DNA from: Leptospira langatensis
Lineage (GTDB): Bacteria > Spirochaetota > Leptospiria > Leptospirales > Leptospiraceae
Direction of reading: 5' to 3'
Assembly: GCF_004770615.1 (NCBI RefSeq)
Contig: NZ_RQER01000001.1
Span: 558,001 to 622,000, forward strand
DNA: 64,000 nucleotides
Shown here: positions 35,386-44,228 of the stretch, in pieces
How positions within the stretch are numbered: the stretch's first letter is position 1
How the letters are laid out: every line of letters begins with the position of its first letter
The notes under the pieces: generated by a model
What the model saw: the letters and a program-made list of their open reading frames with translations, nothing else
Databases searched by the model: none
Told to the model about the DNA's origin: nothing
Translations under genes and position numbers: made by a program

Positions 35386-36713
35386 TTTCTCCCTTGATAT
35401 CCGATCACGTCCATAAAGGCGGAAACTGAAAAGACCGCCTTTCCTGGGCCCGGTTCACCATATCCCGGAGGAACTGGAAGATTATATTTTTCGAATGTAG
35501 CCTTCCAGACTGTGAGTAGTTCGCAGAAATATTCCAACGGAGGTCCCGCTTGGGTTCCGAGAGTCGTATAAGGTTCGGGGCACCAAGCTGTGAAACGAGG
35601 CATGATCCCCTTGGACATGAAGAAGTCCAAACCTTCTCCTGTGGATCGGATCGCTTCAGAGACTGTGGAGAATCCCCAAGGTTGTGAGAGTTCCACTCCC
35701 CCTACAAAATTCGGGATCACATAAGATGGTCCGAACACTTCGGCGGAATCCACAATCCTTCTGATCCAAGTATCTCTTCCGATATAGGATTCCTTTCCTG
35801 GACAGATCTTACGGAATAGTTCCGGTTCCCATACCTCGTAGTTGGGATGATAGACTTGGATGCCTACGTCCTTGAACTTCTGGCAGTCTTCCTTCTCCCA
35901 GGCTTGGGAAACGATCTTTCCCATCCATCGGCCTGGAAATCTTTCCTCAATGGCCTGTGCATATTCCAAATAGAAGTCTATTTCATTCTTCTTCTTGAGA
36001 GAAGTGATTACGGAACCACCTGTGATCGTATACACTTTTGCGATCTCATCTTCCGCATCGATCCAAGAGAGTACTTCTAAAAGATCTTCGATGTCCTTTA
36101 CTCCTGTATAAGGCCTTCCTGCATTCTTCTGTTGTCTGTAATTATGATTGATATCGCAGTACGCGCATTCTTCGTCTTTTCCGAAATACTGGCAGTTGCG
36201 AAAGACCGTAAGGTAGATCAAATATCCCCATTCGATGACCGGCGCGATCTCACCCGGGATCTTTCCGGACTTGGTTTTGTGTCTGTACCAAGCTGGCTTA
36301 GGAGGATATTCCAATTTTCCTAAGAAGGTCTCCCCTAGATAAAGCCCTGGTCTTCCTTCGTCGGTTTGTCCGGCAGGGATGCGTTTTACTTTGTATGGAG
36401 AATTCGGATTATTGCGAGTAGATACTACAGTAGGAAGAAGATTGAAATATCCGCCGGTGATCTTGATCTCTTCCGGGGCCTTGGAGTCCGTTCCTTCTTT
36501 CATGTCCGCCAAAGGAATATGATCAAAGGAGAAGATGAAGTAATCCTTGGTCTTATACTCTTCTCCCACTTGGAAGGATTCCGGAAGAAAATGAATTCCT
36601 TGTCTCAGGATATCCTGTTTCAAGATGGCTTCGAAAGGAATCTGCTTATATTTCCGTTCCATTTCCTCAAGTAAGGCGATGGAAGATTCTGGGCGAAGGG
36701 TGCTAGTACTCAT
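35382..36713 (-). CDS. Radical-SAM protein with C-x8-C-x2-C cluster motif
   Basis: The 443-residue protein has a radical-SAM core, but the cluster cysteines read NCQYFGKDEECAYCD (near residue 174), a C-x8-C-x2-C spacing instead of C-x3-C-x2-C. The SAM-binding GGS motif (YTITGGSVI) and the later strand segments (VYHPNYEVW, SYVIPNFVGGVE) support the fold. The N-terminal ~150 residues are a separate domain. The substrate is unknown and no substrate peptide or partner was found nearby. It is convergent with the AIM24 cluster, and the gene to its other side is a sugar dehydrogenase. Confidence 0.75.
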   Translation of the reverse strand: MSTSTLRPESSIALLEEMERKYKQIPFEAILKQDILRQGIHFLPESFQVGEEYKTKDYFIFSFDHIPLADMKEGTDSKAPEEIKITGGYFNLLPTVVSTRNNPNSPYKVKRIPAGQTDEGRPGLYLGETFLGKLEYPPKPAWYRHKTKSGKIPGEIAPVIEWGYLIYLTVFRNCQYFGKDEECAYCDINHNYRQQKNAGRPYTGVKDIEDLLEVLSWIDAEDEIAKVYTITGGSVITSLKKKNEIDFYLEYAQAIEERFPGRWMGKIVSQAWEKEDCQKFKDVGIQVYHPNYEVWEPELFRKICPGKESYIGRDTWIRRIVDSAEVFGPSYVIPNFVGGVELSQPWGFSTVSEAIRSTGEGLDFFMSKGIMPRFTAWCPEPYTTLGTQAGPPLEYFCELLTVWKATFEKYNLPVPPGYGEPGPGKAVFSVSAFMDVIGYQGRN

Positions 36714-36772
36714 CTTAACGACAGACTGTTTCTGCGGGAAGTTTTGGCATCTAGTTTTTGGCTTTTTCTATC

Positions 36773-36809
36773 TTGACTATGGGCTGGAAACGGCTAGTTT
36801 TTAGGAGGA
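36773..36809 (+). promoter_or_regulatory. Candidate promoter and close-set RBS of the sugar dehydrogenase gene
   Basis: TTGACT (36773-36778) and TAGTTT (36795-36800) have a 16-bp spacer. AGGAGG (36803-36808) lies only one base before the ATG at 36810. This is unusually tight and implies a very short leader, or a start a few codons downstream. Confidence 0.35.
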
Positions 36810-38009
36810 ATGAGACGATTTGCCAGTAAATTCTTTATTTTCCCTTTCGTTTTGCTTTTCGGGACCGTTTCTTTTTCTCTTCTTTTTGCGAAGTCGAAGA
36901 AGCCTGTCGAAGTGCCTACAAAAAAGTCCGGCTCCTTCTCCGACTTGGACTTTGAGAAGGTAGGTTCCGGATACAGGGAACCTACCGATATACAATTCCG
37001 CCCGGATGAGCCGGACACGATGGTGATCCTGGAAAAGAGAGGAAAGATCTATACATTCAACCTGAGTAAACAGGAAGGAAAGATTATCGCAGATTTTACG
37101 GGCCACGTAGAGACTCGATCGGAAGAAGGCTTACTCGGTCTCGCCTTCCATCCTAGATTCCAAGAAAATCATCTATTCTATGTGAACGCAGTCTCTAAGG
37201 AAGCGGGGAAGGACCAAACCCTGATCCTGGAATTCAGATGGGACGAGAGTAAAACGATCCAATGGAAGGATCGCAAGAGAGTCTTACTTCGGGTCGATCA
37301 GCCTTACTCCAATCATAATGCCGGCCAGCTTTCCTTTGGTCCGGATGGAAAATTATATATAGGCTTTGGAGATGGAGGGGCGGGAGGAGATCCTCTCAAG
37401 AACGGGCAAAATACTTCTACCTATCTAGGGAGCATGATCCGTATCGAACCGAATCTAGAGGCAGAAGCTCCCGCTTATAAGATCCCGGAGGACAATCCGT
37501 ACAAGAACAGGCCTGGTTACCTACCGGAGATTTGGGCGTATGGGCTTCGGAATCCTTGGAGATTTTCTTTTGACTCCCAAACGGGAGATCTATACGCAGC
37601 TGACGTGGGCCAAAATCTTTGGGAAGAAGTAGATCTCATTCTAAAAGGTGGGAACTACGGATGGAATATAACGGAAGGATTCCATTGTTTCTCTCCGCCG
37701 AACAACTGTTCCAAGCAGGGATTGCAAGATCCTCTCCTCGAATATGATCACGGAATTGGCCAGTCTATTACTGGCGGTTATGTGTATCGTGGGAAAAATC
37801 TTTCCTTTTTGCAAGGTTGGTACATTTTCGCGGATTTTGTTTCCGGAAAATTCTTTGCATTCGAAGTAGGGAAGGGAAAAAGACCCAAACTTAGGATCCT
37901 AAAAGAAACTCATCACCAAATTAGTACATTTGGCAGAGATCCCTCAGGTGAGCTATATTTTGCTGATTTTGGCACAGGAAATATCTTCCGTTTAGTAAAA
38001 AAAAATTGA
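36810..38009 (+). CDS. PQQ-dependent sugar dehydrogenase (GSDH family), exported
   Basis: The 399-residue protein has a long, basic N-terminus and signal peptide (MRRFASKFFIFPFVLLFGTV to LLFAKS). A six-bladed propeller domain follows: REPTDIQFRPDEPDTMVI, EEGLLGLAFHPRFQENHLFYV, LSFGPDGKLYIGFGDGGAGGDP, EIWAYGLRNPWRFSFD, LYAADVGQNLWEEVDLI and ITGGYVYRG. These are hallmarks of the glucose/sorbosone dehydrogenase (Hhip/ylibI-type) family, which bind PQQ or calcium. Whether this one binds PQQ is unknown. It would act in the periplasm or on the surface. Confidence 0.85.
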   Translation: MRRFASKFFIFPFVLLFGTVSFSLLFAKSKKPVEVPTKKSGSFSDLDFEKVGSGYREPTDIQFRPDEPDTMVILEKRGKIYTFNLSKQEGKIIADFTGHVETRSEEGLLGLAFHPRFQENHLFYVNAVSKEAGKDQTLILEFRWDESKTIQWKDRKRVLLRVDQPYSNHNAGQLSFGPDGKLYIGFGDGGAGGDPLKNGQNTSTYLGSMIRIEPNLEAEAPAYKIPEDNPYKNRPGYLPEIWAYGLRNPWRFSFDSQTGDLYAADVGQNLWEEVDLILKGGNYGWNITEGFHCFSPPNNCSKQGLQDPLLEYDHGIGQSITGGYVYRGKNLSFLQGWYIFADFVSGKFFAFEVGKGKRPKLRILKETHHQISTFGRDPSGELYFADFGTGNIFRLVKKN

Positions 38010-38109
38010 AATATATTGAAAATCCAGGATTCATGAGTGTTAACCCAATATAGATCGGACACTGCCTCCACCGCGGTTCCAATCAATCTCGATCAAAAAG
38101 GATAGGGGT

Positions 38110-39288
38110 ATGAATAAGATCATTTCCGTTGCATCGGCCGTCCTAATGGTCGGTCTGTTGAATGCCGGAGCTTGTAAAAAGCCTGCGGAGAACGCGGATT
38201 CCGCGAACGCAAAACAGAACCAACCATCGGCCATCGTAGTTTTTAGCGTAGGGGAAGCAAGAATCCAACACGCAGACTTAACCGAAGACAAAGCAAGTTT
38301 AGGAACCGCTTTGAAAGAAGGGGATAAGATTCAAACCAAGGCAAATGCTAAGGTGGATATCCAATTCGGCGACGGTTCCGCAGTGCGTATCGCAGAGAAC
38401 TCTAGCCTAGAATTCGCTACCCTGGCTTTGAATACCCAAGGCAATACCGACACAAGATTGTCTTTAGTATCCGGTAAGGTCTTCGCTAAAGTAAATAAGG
38501 CGACCAAAGACGACCAATTTTCCGTTATTACTCCAACCGCAATCGCTGGTGTTCGCGGAACTTCCTTCGTAGTAGATCGCACTAAGAGCGACAGATCCGT
38601 CGTAAAAGTGCTCGAAGGTTCCGTAGCGGTTTCTCCAAGAGTTCGTGCTCTGGAAGGATTGTCTGCAGAACAAATTTCGTCTAACGCTGAAGTAAGAAAG
38701 ATTAAGGAATCCCTTGATAAGTCGGAGATCGTTCTTGAGAAAGACGAATCTTCTATCGTAAAAGCTTCCGATAAGACTTTCGGCGAGAAAGAAGTTGCTA
38801 AACTCAATGCTTCTCTTGAGAAAGATATTCCTAAAGCGGTTACCAAAATTACCGGTTCTGGAGTTTCTAAAACAGAAGAGCAAGAGATCAGAACCATCGT
38901 CACTCTGGACAAAACGACTACCGACAAGTTAGCTAAACTGAACGTAGATCCTAAAACCGGAAAGATCGACGAGAAGACTGCCGCAGAAAACGAATCTGAG
39001 AAAAAGAAAATCGAAGAAGAGTTAGCTAAGCGTCAGGCTGACGAGCTGAAACGTTTCAAAAACGTTCTGGTTTCCGCTCCTAAAAATCTTAAGACCAAAC
39101 AAGATCTCGTAAACTACTACGAAAAACTTGAAAAGATCGTACTCGTGAACAAAACTACCATGATCGGCGCGATTGTTGATCAACAAGGTAGCACGATGAT
39201 CGTTCACACCGAAGACGGTATTAAGAAAATTAACCAAGACGAAGTACAAGAAGTCATCTACGACTTCCAAACTAAGTCAGATAACTAA
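38110..39288 (+). CDS. FecR-domain lipoprotein, LipL45-like
   Basis: The 392-residue protein has a signal peptide with a lipoprotein-type Cys (LLNAGACKK). A FecR domain follows: VVFSVGEARIQHADLTEDKASLGTALKEGDKIQTKANAKVDIQFGDGSAVRIAENS, then TPTAIAGVRGTSFVV and KVLEGSVAVSP. The second half is a long charged helical region. Leptospira lipoprotein LipL45 has this arrangement, and its C-terminal part (P31) is released; that relationship is a family-level inference here. The leader is about 100 bp and a strong terminator follows the stop. Confidence 0.8.
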   Translation: MNKIISVASAVLMVGLLNAGACKKPAENADSANAKQNQPSAIVVFSVGEARIQHADLTEDKASLGTALKEGDKIQTKANAKVDIQFGDGSAVRIAENSSLEFATLALNTQGNTDTRLSLVSGKVFAKVNKATKDDQFSVITPTAIAGVRGTSFVVDRTKSDRSVVKVLEGSVAVSPRVRALEGLSAEQISSNAEVRKIKESLDKSEIVLEKDESSIVKASDKTFGEKEVAKLNASLEKDIPKAVTKITGSGVSKTEEQEIRTIVTLDKTTTDKLAKLNVDPKTGKIDEKTAAENESEKKKIEEELAKRQADELKRFKNVLVSAPKNLKTKQDLVNYYEKLEKIVLVNKTTMIGAIVDQQGSTMIVHTEDGIKKINQDEVQEVIYDFQTKSDN

Positions 39289-39320
39289 ACCGTAGGCTAA
39301 TAAGCAAGATCGGTGGAAAA

Positions 39321-39357
39321 ATCCCGAGTTCGGCGAAAGCTGGCTCGGGTTTTTCTA
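39321..39357 (+). terminator. Intrinsic terminator after the FecR lipoprotein gene
   Basis: CCCGAG (39323-39328) and CTCGGG (39344-39349) form the base of the stem. An inner CGGC/GCTG stem surrounds a GAAA loop, and TTTTT follows. Being monocistronic and well terminated fits a strongly expressed lipoprotein. Confidence 0.8.
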
Positions 39358-39482
39358 TTTTCAGAGGTCCGATTCTTTTGAAAATGAATCAAGACTCGAG
39401 ACTTGGATTGAATTGAAAAAAACGGACCGAGGGCTCGTACGGACAGTTAAGAATAACTCCCTTCCTGCCTTTCTTGTTGGAT

Positions 39483-39824
39483 TTAGGTTTTTTTCCCTTT
39501 TGGAGAAGGATGAGAATCCGAATAGCGATTCCAGATCCTGAGGATAGAATCGGAGACTTCTTCCACGTCCAAGATCAGCACCTTGTCCTTATAATTCACC
39601 AGAAGTTTGCCTCTGCCGAATTTTTGGATCTCCGCCCATTCTACCCGAAAGCCTTGGATTAAACTCAACGTATCAAATAGAAGATCCTTGATCTCCATTT
39701 TGGAGACACTGCCTTCTTTCTTGGAAAGATAGGAGAGAATGGAGTGAAAAATGATCTTCTTCATCTCCGTGCCATCCGGTTCTTCCGGAAGGCTGTCTTT
39801 AAATCTATTTAATTTCCGTACCAC
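39483..39824 (-). CDS. Hypothetical protein downstream of lipA
   Basis: The 113-residue soluble protein is rich in basic residues at its ends (MVRKLNRFKDSL and SPKGKKT). Its core (GSVSKMEIKDLLFDTLSLIQGFRVEWAEIQKFGRGKLLVNYKDKVLILDVEE) reads as a small helix-plus-beta-sheet domain. The start overlaps the end of lipA by 16 bp on the same strand, implying translational coupling. I recognise no family. Confidence 0.7.
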   Translation of the reverse strand: MVRKLNRFKDSLPEEPDGTEMKKIIFHSILSYLSKKEGSVSKMEIKDLLFDTLSLIQGFRVEWAEIQKFGRGKLLVNYKDKVLILDVEEVSDSILRIWNRYSDSHPSPKGKKT

Positions 39825-40714
39825 GGAGTTTGCTCATCCGCGTGATAAGAACTTCTGACCAAGGGACCCGAGAATACTGTCCTGAATCCAATTGCCTTTC
39901 CGTATTCTTTCAGTTCTTTGAAAATATCCGGATGAATGTACTCGTGGACTGGAAGATGAGTCGGAGTCGGTTGTAGGTATTGACCGAGAGTTACCATCTG
40001 CACTCCGCAGCTTCGGAGATCTTTCAGGGTTTGTCTGACTTCTTCCAGAGTCTCTCCGAGTCCTAAGATCAAACCGCTTTTCGTTAAGAAACCTCGTTTT
40101 GATGCATGTTCCAAAACATTCAAGGAACGATCATACTTCTTGGCAGGAGCCACTGTAGGGAACAATCTCTCTACGGTCTCCAGGTTATGATTGAAGATGT
40201 CCGGTTTAGCGGAATAAATGATCTCTAGACTTTCCTCCTTCTCCTTAAAGTCGGGAACCAGGATCTCAATTTTACAGTCCGGGAGTCGTTCACGGATCAG
40301 CTCTATGGTTTGTTTATAATGAAACGCGGCACCATCCGTAAGATCGTCCCTGTTTACGGAAGTAATGACTATATGCTGCAAATCCAAGGACTTCGCAGAC
40401 TCCGCCACTCGCAGAGGTTCCTCGGGATCTAAGGCAAAAGGTTTTCCAAAAGCGACATCGCAATAGGAACAACGTCTGGTGCAAATATCCCCCGCTAGCA
40501 TATAGGTTGCGGTCCTTCGAGACCAACAATGATTTAAGTTGGGACAAGAAGCACTTTCACAGACCGTGTTCAGTTTTCCCTGTTCTACCGAGCTTCGGAC
40601 TGTGGAGACAGAGTTGTCTTTCTCCCGGAAAGGAAGACGGACCTTGAGCCAATCCGGTTTTTCAGGAGCAGGTTGGTAACCGGTTGATCTGGGCTTTTTC
40701 TTGAGTGGATTCAC
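39809..40714 (-). CDS. lipA: Lipoyl synthase
   Basis: LipA inserts sulfur at C6 and C8 of octanoyl chains to make lipoate on 2-oxoacid dehydrogenases. Two 4Fe-4S clusters are seen: the auxiliary C-x4-C-x5-C in NTVCESASCPNLNHCW and the radical-SAM C-x3-C-x2-C in CTRRCSYC. The C-terminal SSYHADEQ-type end is present. The frame runs open to 40810, but GTG 40714 (VNPLKKKPRST) gives 301 residues, the usual length, with the N-terminus that LipA proteins of Leptospira have. No lipB is nearby. Confidence 0.93.
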   Translation of the reverse strand: MNPLKKKPRSTGYQPAPEKPDWLKVRLPFREKDNSVSTVRSSVEQGKLNTVCESASCPNLNHCWSRRTATYMLAGDICTRRCSYCDVAFGKPFALDPEEPLRVAESAKSLDLQHIVITSVNRDDLTDGAAFHYKQTIELIRERLPDCKIEILVPDFKEKEESLEIIYSAKPDIFNHNLETVERLFPTVAPAKKYDRSLNVLEHASKRGFLTKSGLILGLGETLEEVRQTLKDLRSCGVQMVTLGQYLQPTPTHLPVHEYIHPDIFKELKEYGKAIGFRTVFSGPLVRSSYHADEQTPWYGN

Positions 40715-40848
40715 CCTTATAGCTAAGTTGCAAGCACGGCAAGAGTCAAGTGTTTTGGGTAGCCGGAATTCCCCGGGTCCTCGAATCTGGAGATCCGGCC
40801 TTCGGGCCATTGCCGAGAGTCATTTTGAAAGGGAAATTTCCAGGAAAC

Positions 40849-41583
40849 GTGGAACGGAAGAATGGTGAGAACGGATCCGGAATCCGGATCAATCGCTATC
40901 TGGCAGACTGTGGTTTCGGTTCCCGTAGAAAGACAGAGGAACTGATCCTCTCAGGAAAGGTCAAGGTGAACGGGGTGGTGGAGACTAGCTTAAGTGTCCG
41001 GATCTCCTCTCAAGATCGTGTCATGGTAGGGAATAAGCAGGCAATCCCGCCCGAAAAGAATGTATTTCTAGCACTGAATAAGCCAAAGGGATATCTCTGT
41101 TCTCACGGGGACAAATTCCATTCTAATACGATCTTCGAACTTCTTCCTAGTAAATTCAAACAGCTTGCGATCGCAGGCCGATTGGACTTGGACTCGAGGG
41201 GACTCCTCCTTCTTTCCGATGATGGGAGCCTGATCCAGGAGATCACTCATCCGTCGGAGGGTTCCGAAAAGGAATACAGTGTTTCTCTCGACTCGGAGAT
41301 CCCCTTTGAAAAAGTAAGGGAACGTTTTCTGAAAGGATTTATGGATGAGGGAGAATTCCTAAAAGCGGAGAAGGTCTTTTCCCAAGATAGGAAACAGGAA
41401 TCCGATTCTTTTCGTGTGGTCCTAAAACAGGGAAGAAAGCGCCAGATCAGAAGAATGTTCGCCGCACTCGGCGCAAGGGTCACCGACCTGCAAAGAATAC
41501 GCATCGGCAAACTTACATTAGAAAAATTAAATATTGGGGAAGGTAAATTCGTTTTGCTGGACCCTAAAGCTTGGAGACCATGA
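40849..41583 (+). CDS. RsuA/RluB-family pseudouridine synthase
   Basis: The enzyme isomerises uridine to pseudouridine in ribosomal RNA. It has an S4 RNA-binding domain (IRINRYLADCGFGSRRKTEELILSGKVKVNG) at residues 13-45. The catalytic core contains KPKGYLCSHGDKFHSNTIFELLP and the catalytic Asp in AGRLDLDSRGLLLLSDDG, followed by EKEYSV and QGRKRQIRRMFAALG. The frame extends back to a TTG at 40750; GTG 40849, behind AGGA, leaves a clean gap to lipA and gives 244 residues. Whether 16S or 23S is the target is not clear. Confidence 0.85.
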   Translation: MERKNGENGSGIRINRYLADCGFGSRRKTEELILSGKVKVNGVVETSLSVRISSQDRVMVGNKQAIPPEKNVFLALNKPKGYLCSHGDKFHSNTIFELLPSKFKQLAIAGRLDLDSRGLLLLSDDGSLIQEITHPSEGSEKEYSVSLDSEIPFEKVRERFLKGFMDEGEFLKAEKVFSQDRKQESDSFRVVLKQGRKRQIRRMFAALGARVTDLQRIRIGKLTLEKLNIGEGKFVLLDPKAWRP

Positions 41584-42989
41584 ATTTTACCAGTTTAGAA
41601 TTTTTATTTTTTTTCTGTTTGGTTTTTCTGGTTTATTGGAATCTTCCGGATCGTTTTAAGAAACATTTCCTGGTCTTAGCTTCCGCGTTCTTCTATGCTT
41701 TCGCTTCTTGGAAGTTCTTATTCCATTTGATCAGCGTGGTCTTAGTGAATTGGATCTTGGTGCGTTTCTTTTTGGGAAGAAAATGGTTCCTATTCGTATC
41801 GATCGGGTTCAATGTCCTGAACCTGGCCTTCTTCAAGTATTTCTATTTTTTTGCGGATCTTGTAGGAACTGTTTTAGGACTTTCCTCTCTACAGAGTAAG
41901 CCTGCTCTGGATTCCATCCTTTCTAACGCCTTGCATTGGAAAGGATTCGAAGTTGTACTTCCTTTGACTGTAAGCTATTATACCTTCCAGTTGATCTCGC
42001 TGGCGGTGGATAAGAAGAAGGGGCTGATCCAAGAAGAGATCACTCTAAGTAAGATCGCCTCTTTCATTTTTCTTTTTCCTGTGATGATCGCAGGGCCAAT
42101 CTTGCGATTTAACGACGTCTCTTCTCAATTCGATTCTCCCAAAATGGAAAAAGAAGATATGGTGGATGGTCTTTGGTTAGTCGTGATCGGCCTATTCAAG
42201 AAATCCGTCGTTTCCATCCTGATGTCCGGTTCTATTTTCCAAGTTTTTGCGGAACCTGCTTCTTTTTCGGGAGGAGCTCTTTTGAGTACAGTGTACTTTT
42301 TCGCGATCTATTTGTATCTGGACTTTTCCGGACTCACGGATATTGCCAGAGGAATGGGGAGATTACTCGGTTTTCAACTTCCTCAAAACTTTAAGGCTCC
42401 GTTCTTCTTTAGTAGCTTTGGCGATTTTTGGCGTCGCTGGCATTTGACCTTTTCTTTTTGGATCAGGGATTACCTGTATATCCCTCTCGGCGGTTCCCGT
42501 TCGGGCACCTTAAGGACTTGCCTGAATTATCTGATCGCTTTCGGTTTGGGGGGACTCTGGCACGGAGCCAATCTGAATTATCTGCTCTGGGGACTTTTGA
42601 CCGGATTCTATCTATCTTTAGAAAGAGTCTTCGCGGATCTGAAGATCAAGCTCATTCCTGAGATCCCTTATGTAAAACGTATATTCGTATATCTTGCTAT
42701 ACTAAATATCTATAGTATCTCTTGGGTGCTCTTCTTTACTCCCGATTTTTCCTCCGCATTACAAGCGGTGCAAAGGATCTTTACTTGGGCGAATGGGATT
42801 GATTTCCCGAATATGGAGCCATGTATCTTTGCGTTCCTGGTCGCGGTTCTGTTCCATTCTGCGGAAGAATGGCCTGAAAAATTCAAGGCATCCTTTAAAT
42901 GGAAGATCGTGCTTCTTCCTGTGGTTTGGATCTTGGTATTGCTTGCGTTACCGAATGGGAATGCTGACTTCTTTTACGGACAGTTTTAG
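41580..42989 (+). CDS. MBOAT-family O-acyltransferase (AlgI-like)
   Basis: The 469-residue polytopic inner-membrane protein has about ten helices. It contains the MBOAT/AlgI core: DFWRRWHLTFSFWIRDYLYIPLGG near residue 284 and the catalytic His in GLGGLWHGANLNYLLWG near 325. Such proteins acylate glycans or lipids using a periplasmic partner. ATG 41580 overlaps the preceding stop (ATGA), implying translational coupling to the pseudouridine synthase. The upstream in-frame TTG at 41571 is less likely. The DUF1574-type gene lies 5 bp downstream. Confidence 0.88.
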   Translation: MNFTSLEFLFFFCLVFLVYWNLPDRFKKHFLVLASAFFYAFASWKFLFHLISVVLVNWILVRFFLGRKWFLFVSIGFNVLNLAFFKYFYFFADLVGTVLGLSSLQSKPALDSILSNALHWKGFEVVLPLTVSYYTFQLISLAVDKKKGLIQEEITLSKIASFIFLFPVMIAGPILRFNDVSSQFDSPKMEKEDMVDGLWLVVIGLFKKSVVSILMSGSIFQVFAEPASFSGGALLSTVYFFAIYLYLDFSGLTDIARGMGRLLGFQLPQNFKAPFFFSSFGDFWRRWHLTFSFWIRDYLYIPLGGSRSGTLRTCLNYLIAFGLGGLWHGANLNYLLWGLLTGFYLSLERVFADLKIKLIPEIPYVKRIFVYLAILNIYSISWVLFFTPDFSSALQAVQRIFTWANGIDFPNMEPCIFAFLVAVLFHSAEEWPEKFKASFKWKIVLLPVVWILVLLALPNGNADFFYGQF

Positions 42990-42994
42990 AATCT

Positions 42995-44029
42995 ATGAAA
43001 AAGAAATTTATCTATATTCCTTTTCTCTTCCTTCTACTCGTATTCTTCGCGGATAAGATCTTTACTTTGGACTTCTTCCAAACTTCTTTTTATCAAGAAG
43101 GAAATCCCGTATATTACGCGCAGCGAAAACATCTTTTTCAAAGAATGCGATCGGATTCTTCTCTTGGCAAAAAAGAATTGGCTTTAGCTTTTGGGGATTC
43201 TCGAGCCTATCCATATTCTTCCAAGACACTTCCTTCCGATATTGCGGAGAATTGGACCGTTTACAATTTCTCAGGACCCCAAGCAGTTCCTGCGTATGGA
43301 TTCTATTGGTTCCAAAAGATCCTGGAAGCTGGGATCAAACCGAAGGTAGTTTTCTATGTGATCAGCCCGGAAGGTTTCGACGATTCCAAGGGACTTCTCT
43401 ACGATCCTTTCCTTCGATTAGGGGCGGATGATCCGTTTATTGCGAAGTACTGGGGAAGGTTCTCCACGGGGGATCGTTTTGATATTATTAAGCAGAAGCT
43501 ATTTAGTATTCGAAAGGTAAAACCCGGATTCAAGCTCTTTTGGAATCGTTTGACTTCCGATAAATTGAATTTGTATTCCCCCGAATCAAATCATGAAAAT
43601 CTAATTTTAGAGTTAGGGAATGGAGAACAGCTAGCCTATGCAAGCGCTAGCAACAATCCTTCTAAATTGGAAAAGGACGCTCTAAGACTCAAAAGCCTGT
43701 ATCTATCCGGATTTGAATTGGGGGAAACAGAGTTCTTCTTCGTAGAGGAATTCTTGAAGCTGTCCAAGGAAAATGGGATCAAGACCTATCTCATCTGGCC
43801 CAAGGTGTATCCTGGCTATAGAGTGGGCTATTACGAGTTAGGTTTAGAAAAGACCTGGTGGCCTAGGATCCAAGAGCTTGCCATGAAATACGGAGCCTCC
43901 GCCGCAGACATGAATACTCTCAGTGCTTGTGACACCTATTATGATGCGTCTCACCAAAGCGTTCTATGTATATTAGAACAATCTAAAATATTGATGGATG
44001 ATTTCTACGGAAGGAAGAAGCTTCCCTGA
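42995..44029 (+). CDS. DUF1574-type protein with SGNH-like motifs, MBOAT partner
   Basis: The 344-residue protein has an N-terminal membrane anchor (FIYIPFLFLLLVFFADK, about residues 5-21) and a large extracytoplasmic domain. DUF1574 is a Leptospira-specific family. It carries a GDSR motif (LALAFGDSRAYPYS, near residue 65) and a late D-x-x-H (YYDASHQS, near 322), the layout of SGNH-type acetyl-transfer enzymes such as AlgJ/AlgX and PatB. Directly after the MBOAT gene it would suit an acyl-transfer pair acting on a surface glycan. Confidence 0.8.
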   Translation: MKKKFIYIPFLFLLLVFFADKIFTLDFFQTSFYQEGNPVYYAQRKHLFQRMRSDSSLGKKELALAFGDSRAYPYSSKTLPSDIAENWTVYNFSGPQAVPAYGFYWFQKILEAGIKPKVVFYVISPEGFDDSKGLLYDPFLRLGADDPFIAKYWGRFSTGDRFDIIKQKLFSIRKVKPGFKLFWNRLTSDKLNLYSPESNHENLILELGNGEQLAYASASNNPSKLEKDALRLKSLYLSGFELGETEFFFVEEFLKLSKENGIKTYLIWPKVYPGYRVGYYELGLEKTWWPRIQELAMKYGASAADMNTLSACDTYYDASHQSVLCILEQSKILMDDFYGRKKLP

Positions 44030-44228
44030 GACTATCTTAAAGTTTTGATATAAAATTAACGTTTTTGTGGTAAACTCTTTCTGTTTTTAGTTTTGCTCCC
44101 ATATCAAATAGATCGGAAAGGTTTTTTTTTTCGTATTAGTTTTTGATCTGCGAAGTTTTATAGGCAACGTCTCTCGGGCAATAGGCATGAGAGAACAAAA
44201 TTCTATTCTGAGTATAAGGGAAGGAATC

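Noticed and set aside
40715..40810. Longer lipA start at 40810
   Set aside because: It would overlap the region upstream of the divergent pseudouridine synthase gene, and the 301-residue form starts with the N-terminus that Leptospira LipA proteins have.
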